Assembly (NCBI GenBank): GCA_015066295.1
Contig: SVOR01000003.1
Coordinates: 22,308-86,307 of the forward strand
Source of the DNA: Oscillospiraceae bacterium
GTDB lineage: Bacteria > Bacillota > Clostridia > Oscillospirales > Acutalibacteraceae
Length of the DNA: 64,000 bases
Direction of reading: 5' to 3'
Positions 59,744 to 64,000 of the stretch are shown here, in pieces. Below the pieces are notes generated by a model. It had not been told where the DNA came from. It saw only the letters and a program-made list of their open reading frames with translations, and searched no databases. Positions within the stretch are counted from its first letter, which is position 1. Each line of letters starts with the position of its first letter. Both the position numbers and the translations under genes were made by a program.

Positions 59744-60616
59744 ATGGGAAAACTTATAAGATGTATAACAAGTAACGGTCAGGTAATGGCAACGGCGGTT
59801 GATACAACCGATATTGTCGCCAGAGCCGAGAATATTCACAGCACAAGTGCCGTTGTTACGGCAGCTCTCGGTCGCTTGCTTACCGCTGCTTCAATGATGG
59901 GCAATATGTTAAAGGGTAAGGATAATTCGCTAACCCTTCGCGTAAGCGGCGGCGGTCCTGCGGGCTCGCTTATAGCCGTTGCCGATTTTAACGGTGACGT
60001 GCGCGGTTACGTTACCAATCCCGTTGTTGAATTGCCGTTGAACGCAAAAGGCAAGCTTGACGTTGGCGGCGCAGTAGGTACCGATGGCAGCCTTTACGTT
60101 ATTAAGGATTTGGGACTTAAAGAGCCATACAACGGCTCGGTACCGCTTGTGTCGGGCGAAATTGCCGAGGACATTACAGCATACTATGCTTTGAGTGAGC
60201 AGACACCCACCGTATGCGCCTTGGGCGTGCTTGTTAATCCCGATTTATCGGTGAGGGTTTCGGGCGGATATATTATTCAGCTTTTACCGGCTGCCGAGGA
60301 TGAAACCATCGATAAATTAGAGGACGGCATAAAGGATATTCAGTCGGTGACACAAATGCTGTCCCAGGGTATGACCCCCGAGGATATTATTCGCCGTGCC
60401 CTTAAAAATTTCGAGGTTGAAGTTCTGTATAGTCAGGAAATAGAATATAAATGTAACTGTAGCAAACAGAGGGTTGAGACCGCGCTTATCAGTATGGGTA
60501 GGGCAGAACTCCAAAGTATGGCACAAGATATGGACAATGCCGAAATTAAATGTCATTTCTGCGATAAGGTGTACAATTTCACAAAAACAGAGCTCAAAAA
60601 TCTTGCCAAAAAATAG
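59744..60616 (+). CDS. hslO: Hsp33 redox-regulated chaperone
   Basis: 290 aa. Hsp33 core: GRLLTAASMMGNMLKG, LRVSGGGPAGSLIAVADFNG and DVRGYVTNP. The C-terminal zinc switch is C-N-C ... CHFC (CNCSKQRVE, then CHFCDK): four Cys that release zinc and form disulfides on oxidation, turning on holdase activity. Starts 2 bp after the methyltransferase. Confidence 0.96.
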   Translation: MGKLIRCITSNGQVMATAVDTTDIVARAENIHSTSAVVTAALGRLLTAASMMGNMLKGKDNSLTLRVSGGGPAGSLIAVADFNGDVRGYVTNPVVELPLNAKGKLDVGGAVGTDGSLYVIKDLGLKEPYNGSVPLVSGEIAEDITAYYALSEQTPTVCALGVLVNPDLSVRVSGGYIIQLLPAAEDETIDKLEDGIKDIQSVTQMLSQGMTPEDIIRRALKNFEVEVLYSQEIEYKCNCSKQRVETALISMGRAELQSMAQDMDNAEIKCHFCDKVYNFTKTELKNLAKK

Positions 60617-60650
60617 ATTAAAAAAACTTTAAAAAAATTATAAAAAAGTG

Positions 60651-60679
60651 TTGACATTTACTTCGCATTATGGTAATAT
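60651..60679 (+). promoter_or_regulatory. promoter of the tRNA cluster
   Basis: TTGACA 60651-60656, 17 bp, TAATAT 60674-60679, about 55 bp before the first tRNA. Confidence 0.8.
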
Positions 60680-60734
60680 AATGCTTGTCGCTGGTGAGTT
60701 TCAGTAGGAAGCAATGCCGCGTGGCACAAAAAGT

Positions 60735-60810
60735 GGGAGCATAGCTCAGCTGGGAGAGCATCTGCCTTACAAGCAGAGGGTCACAGGTTCGAGCCCTGTT
60801 GTTCCCACCA
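60735..60810 (+). tRNA. tRNA-Val (anticodon TAC)
   Basis: Cloverleaf with acceptor GGGAGCA / TGTTCCC, anticodon stem TCTGC / GCAGA, loop CTTACAA, encoded CCA. Confidence 0.96.
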
Positions 60811-60814
60811 CCTT

Positions 60815-60891
60815 GGCCTGGTAGTTCAGCTGGTTAGAACGCTAGCCTGTCACGCTAGAGGTCGTGGGTTCGAGCCCCATCCAGGTCGCCA
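60815..60891 (+). tRNA. tRNA-Asp (anticodon GTC)
   Basis: Acceptor GGCCTGG / CCAGGTC, anticodon stem CTAGC / GCTAG, loop CTGTCAC, discriminator G, encoded CCA. Confidence 0.96.
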
Positions 60892-60895
60892 TTTT

Positions 60896-60971
60896 GCCTC
60901 TGTAGCTCAGTCGGTAGAGCAGGGGACTGAAAATCCCCGTGTCATTGGTTCGATTCCGATCGGAGGCACCA
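60896..60971 (+). tRNA. tRNA-Phe (anticodon GAA)
   Basis: Acceptor GCCTCTG / CGGAGGC, anticodon stem GGGGA / TCCCC, loop CTGAAAA, encoded CCA. Confidence 0.96.
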
Positions 60972-60977
60972 TTATTT

Positions 60978-61053
60978 GCGGATTTAGCTCATCTGGTAGA
61001 GCGCCACCTTGCCAAGGTGGAGGTAGCGAGTTCGAGCCTCGTAATCCGCTCCA
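60978..61053 (+). tRNA. tRNA-Gly (anticodon GCC)
   Basis: Acceptor GCGGATT / AATCCGC, anticodon stem CCACC / GGTGG, loop TTGCCAA, encoded CCA. Confidence 0.96.
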
Positions 61054-61083
61054 AAAGGACGCTTAAAAATTTAAGCGTCCTTT
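61054..61083 (+). terminator. hairpin between tRNA-Gly and tRNA-Cys
   Basis: 13-bp stem AAAGGACGCTTAA / TTAAGCGTCCTTT; T run short, so termination may be partial. Confidence 0.7.
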
Positions 61084-61118
61084 ATTAAACTAAATAGGTT
61101 ATTAAACCAAATAGATAA

Positions 61119-61193
<75 letters not shown>

Positions 61194-61224
61194 CAAATCT
61201 TGTCCGACTAAGGAACAGGACACG

Positions 61225-61253
61225 AAAACCCTTGATTTTTCAAGGGTTTTTTG
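61225..61253 (+). terminator. terminator of the tRNA cluster
   Basis: Stem AAAACCCTTGA / TCAAGGGTTTT and T run. From here to 61453 no gene is seen; GACCGAGA ... GGATCCGGTC near 61370-61418 are weak dyads. Confidence 0.85.
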
Positions 61254-61453
61254 TGTTTTTAAGGGCGTGTTGAATGAATCTGCTTTGAGGGTAATATTTT
61301 ACCACCATTTTCGGTTTGACTTGAATTGAACCCTGAACTTATGCCGAAAAAAATTAAAGAAGCATAAAAAGACCGAGATTTTCTTTACAAAAAATGATTT
61401 GTAACGGGGATCCGGTCTTTTTCCTTGCCGGAATGCCCGGAAAGGAGCTAAAA

Positions 61454-62347
61454 ATGGAAAAAAAGATTAACAGGGGCGTTACCAGAACAGGAGAAACCGA
61501 TATTAAGGTGCATTTAATAGATAGTTTCCCAAATCATCCGTATCACGTCTTCGATGATGAGGAAATGACAGAACTGGCCGCCAGCATTGAAGCTAACGGC
61601 CTGCTTAATCCCATAATTGTGCGCAGCAAAGCTGATGGTCGGTATGAATTGATTTCCGGCCACCGCAGAAAAAGGGCTTATGAAATTTTAAAGATAAACA
61701 AAATTCGTGCTATTATCGTTGATATTACCGATGACGAAGCCATCATCATGATGGTAGACAGCAACTGCCAACGTTCAAAGATCCTGCCAAGTGAGAAGGC
61801 GTTCTCCTATAAAATGAAGTTAGACGCTATTAAAAGGCAGGGAAAGCGCAACGATTTAACCTCGACACAAGTTGTGTCGAAGTTGAGGAGTAATGAAGAA
61901 CTTGGAAAAGAAGTAAACGAGAGCCGCGAAACAATTCGCAGATTTATCCGTTTAACAAATCTTATTCCTGAGCTCCTTGATTTTGTTGATAAGGGCAGAA
62001 TGAAAATGCAGCCTGCCGTAGAGCTCTCTTATTTGGATGAAGAGAGCCAAAGAGACTTGGTTGATATTATAGACGGAACAGAAGTGTTCCCGTCATTTTC
62101 ACAAACCGTTAGAATGAGAAAAGCATTCAAAGACGGTGAACTTACATATGAACTCGTAGAAAGGATCATGGCTGAAGATAAAGCAAACCAAAAGCCGAAG
62201 TATCGATTCTCAGTAGAAAGGCTCGGAAAATATATGCCTACTGATTTAAATGATAAACAGGCAGAGGAATATGTTTTAAAAGCACTTTCTTATTATAAAA
62301 AACATCTTGACCGCAAAGCACAGAAAGAAACTGATAAAAAGCAATAA
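61454..62347 (+). CDS. ParB/Spo0J-like partition protein of a mobile element
   Basis: 297 aa from the ATG at 61454 (AAAGGAG upstream). N-terminal ParB/Srx domain: LIDSFPNHPYHVFDDEEMTE, ANGLLNPIIVRSKADG and ELISGHRRKRAYEIL. The middle part has a helical HTH (SEKAFSYKMKLDAIKRQGKR, ELGKEVNESRETIRRFIRLT). This type (VDSNCQRSKILPSEKAF) is common on conjugative elements and plasmids of Clostridia, distinct from chromosomal Spo0J. No parA is visible. Its position 260 bp after tRNA-Cys suggests the edge of an integrated element. Confidence 0.88.
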   Translation: MEKKINRGVTRTGETDIKVHLIDSFPNHPYHVFDDEEMTELAASIEANGLLNPIIVRSKADGRYELISGHRRKRAYEILKINKIRAIIVDITDDEAIIMMVDSNCQRSKILPSEKAFSYKMKLDAIKRQGKRNDLTSTQVVSKLRSNEELGKEVNESRETIRRFIRLTNLIPELLDFVDKGRMKMQPAVELSYLDEESQRDLVDIIDGTEVFPSFSQTVRMRKAFKDGELTYELVERIMAEDKANQKPKYRFSVERLGKYMPTDLNDKQAEEYVLKALSYYKKHLDRKAQKETDKKQ

Positions 62348-62350
62348 TTT

Positions 62351-62409
62351 AGTAAGCCTTTTGTTTAGGCTCGGCAGGGGACCGAGCCTGAGCAGAAGGC
62401 TTTTTACTT
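62351..62409. terminator. bidirectional terminator between ParB-like and sigma genes
   Basis: Outer stem AGTAAGCCTT / AAGGCTTTTTACT and inner stem GGCTCGG / CCGAGCC. Confidence 0.8.
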
Positions 62410-62410
62410 G

Positions 62411-63121
62411 TTATAGCTTAATGAAATTTCTCAAGCGGTTTGAACCGTTCATACCTCGAATTTTGTTTAATGCCAGTGATTCTATTTGCCGGATGCGTTC
62501 CATTGTAATATTCATTTTTTTGCTAATTTCCTCAAGGCTATGTTTCTCCTGTCCGCATAGACCAAAGTGAAGGATAAGAACCTGGCGTTCGCGGGGCGAG
62601 AGTTTTTTTAGTATTTCATCTATTGCCGCTTTGCGTTCTTTAATGTTTATGTTAGTGACAGGATCAATAACAGTATCATTGTGTACGACATCAAATAAAG
62701 TTGAGTTCGTTTCTTCGCCTAGTGGAGAATCTAGTGAGTCCATTGAGTATTCAAGTGTTTTTAAATGTTTAACACGGGCTATTGTAAATCCGGTTAATGT
62801 CGCTATCTCATCATCAGACGGAAATCTACTATATGTATGATAATATTCATCGTTAACGGATTTGATTTTCTTTAAGGCACCACTGATATAGTTGGGTATT
62901 TTGATAAGCCTGGAGTGTTCTTCAATATATGTAATTATCGCCTGCTTAATCCAAAAAACAGAGTAGGTAGTAAATCGCGCTCCTCGATTGGGGTTATACC
63001 TTTTTGCAGCTGTCATAAGACCTAAATTTGCTTGTTGCACAAGATCAAGCAAAGGTAGACCGGTACATATATATTTAGTTGCAATCGTAAAAGCAAAGCG
63101 AAGATTACAGTTAATTAAAGC
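62411..63121 (-). pseudogene. sigma-70 family RNA polymerase sigma factor, N-terminally truncated
   Basis: The frame is open from about 63121 with no credible start (a TTG at 63052 lies inside region 2). It enters at the end of sigma region 2.1 (ALINCNLRFAFTIATKY), continues with GLPLLDLVQQANLGLMTAAK and FTTYSVFWIKQAI (2.3-2.4), region 3 with IKIPNYISGALKKI, and region 4 with LSPRERQVLILHFGL and SLEEISKKMNITMERIRQIE. Everything before region 2.1 is missing and a stop lies just upstream. The break coincides with the break in the opposite-strand methylase. Confidence 0.8.
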
Positions 63122-64000
63122 TCCTGCAGACTGCTTATTACAACAAAATCAAAATGATTTACATTGACCCTCCTTACAACACCGGCAATGATTTTGTTTA
63201 TGAGGATGACTTTGCTGATCCTATGGCACGTTATAAGGAAGTTACTCAGCAGACCACAAAATCCAATGCTGAAACAATGGGTAGATTCCACACCAATTGG
63301 CTTAATATGATGTATCCTCGTTTGCGACTCGCTCATAATCTTTTGACTGATGATGGTGTTATCTTTATTAGCATTGATAACAATGAAGTGTTTAATTTGA
63401 AAAAGGTTTGTGACGAAGTTTTTGGAGAGGAAAATTTTATCAACTGTGTTTCTGTTGCATCTAATCCTCGCGGAAGACAATCAGATACATTTATTGCATC
63501 GGTAAATGATTACCTTCTTGTTTATGCCAAAGATATCATGAGGTGTATTGTTAATGGTGCTCCATTAACTGAAGAGCAGAAGTCGGAATACAAATATACC
63601 GACCCTGATGGTAAGAACTATAGACTGTTGGGGTTGAGGCAGAGAGGGGTTGCTTCAAGACGAGTTGATAGACCTGATATGTATTTTCCAATTTATGTTG
63701 ATAAGGATACTAAAGAGATTAGAATGAATGATAACGGAAATTCATATGAGGTTCTACCGCACAAATCAGACGGTTCTGATGGTCGATGGATGTGGGGAAA
63801 GGAAAAATGTAAAAATGATATTCATTTGTTAGTTCCAAGACTAATAGAATCAAGAAATGAGTACGATATATTTGTGAAGGATTATCTAAACAGAGGTGGC
63901 GAGGAACGAACTAGAAAGTTCACATCTATTTGGGATAACAAACTGTATAATAATCAGAATGGAACGCAAGAGGTGAAGAAACTTCTTTCTGGAGATTATA
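63115..64000 (+). CDS. type III (Mod-like) adenine-specific DNA methyltransferase, partial at both ends
   Basis: Open to the window end and lacking its true start; the frame begins inside the protein. LKLLQTAYYNKIKMIYIDPP then YNTGNDFVYEDDF contains motif IV DPPY. DDGVIFISIDNNEVFNLKKV with DEVFGEENFINC is the next conserved block of Mod and related N6-adenine methylases. Upstream parts normally present before motif IV are absent because of the junction near 63118. An internal ATG at 63150 could start a short product but would cut motif IV context. It continues beyond the window. Confidence 0.85.

Overview
The window looks like chromosome of a low-to-mid-GC Gram-positive anaerobe of the class Clostridia, probably an uncultured gut or rumen Oscillospirales-type lineage. 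The grounds are AGGAGG-type ribosome sites, TTGACA/TATAAT promoters with 17-bp spacers, RNase J, GdpP, LexA, an iscS-iscU-type pair, the gdpP-rplI-dnaB and tilS-hpt-ftsH gene orders, and several intergenic palindrome families. No rRNA or CRISPR array is visible. The taxonomic placement is inference.

Layout. 1-10.5 kb is a polymorphic-toxin locus. A large RHS/YD-repeat protein (5' end outside the window, one frameshift near 2277) ends in a DUF4329-like tip and is followed by two paralogous NTF2-like putative immunity genes. Behind it lies a 3.5-kb island with a REP-associated tyrosine transposase (RAYT), about 18 copies of its palindromic REP, two orphan RHS toxin tips, a fragment of RHS core and four immunity-like genes (one truncated), bounded by direct repeats of about 125 bp. 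10.6-16.8 kb is housekeeping: a split TSUP permease, lexA, rnhA, cysteine desulfurase and IscU, an S1-domain protein, an Mrp ATPase and a HAD phosphatase.

17.1-27.2 kb is a co-directional catabolic operon: a fucose-isomerase-family protein, an FAD-linked oxidase, an Fe-S protein, a class II aldolase, a PfkB kinase, an IolB-like isomerase, a DUF4867 protein, an FGGY kinase and a fused EtfB-EtfA. It looks like an IolB/IolC/IolJ-like sugar-acid branch joined to an ETF-linked dehydrogenase. 27.4-34 kb holds a secreted LRR/repeat protein, a GH16 lipoprotein, and rsmF and rsmE type rRNA methylases. 34.3-40 kb holds tRNA-Leu with repeated fragments of itself, L-fucose isomerase, an AraC regulator, and a convergent AraC regulator whose cupin is split by a large insert. 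A palindrome-array intergenic and a candidate structured RNA follow.

40.2-48.8 kb: a divergent TrmB, tandem duplicated metallophosphoesterase lipoproteins, a HAD enzyme, glyA, an N-acetylhexosamine kinase and nagA, and an XRE/DUF6809 pair with three operator dyads. 49.2-60.6 kb: rnj, gdpP, rplI, dnaB, tilS, hpt, ftsH, a yerC-like repressor, a methyltransferase and hslO. 60.7-61.2 kb: five tRNAs (Val, Asp, Phe, Gly, Cys). Beyond tRNA-Cys a probable mobile island begins with a ParB-like protein, a sigma factor and a type III DNA methylase; the last two both lose their N-termini at one shared junction near 63118.
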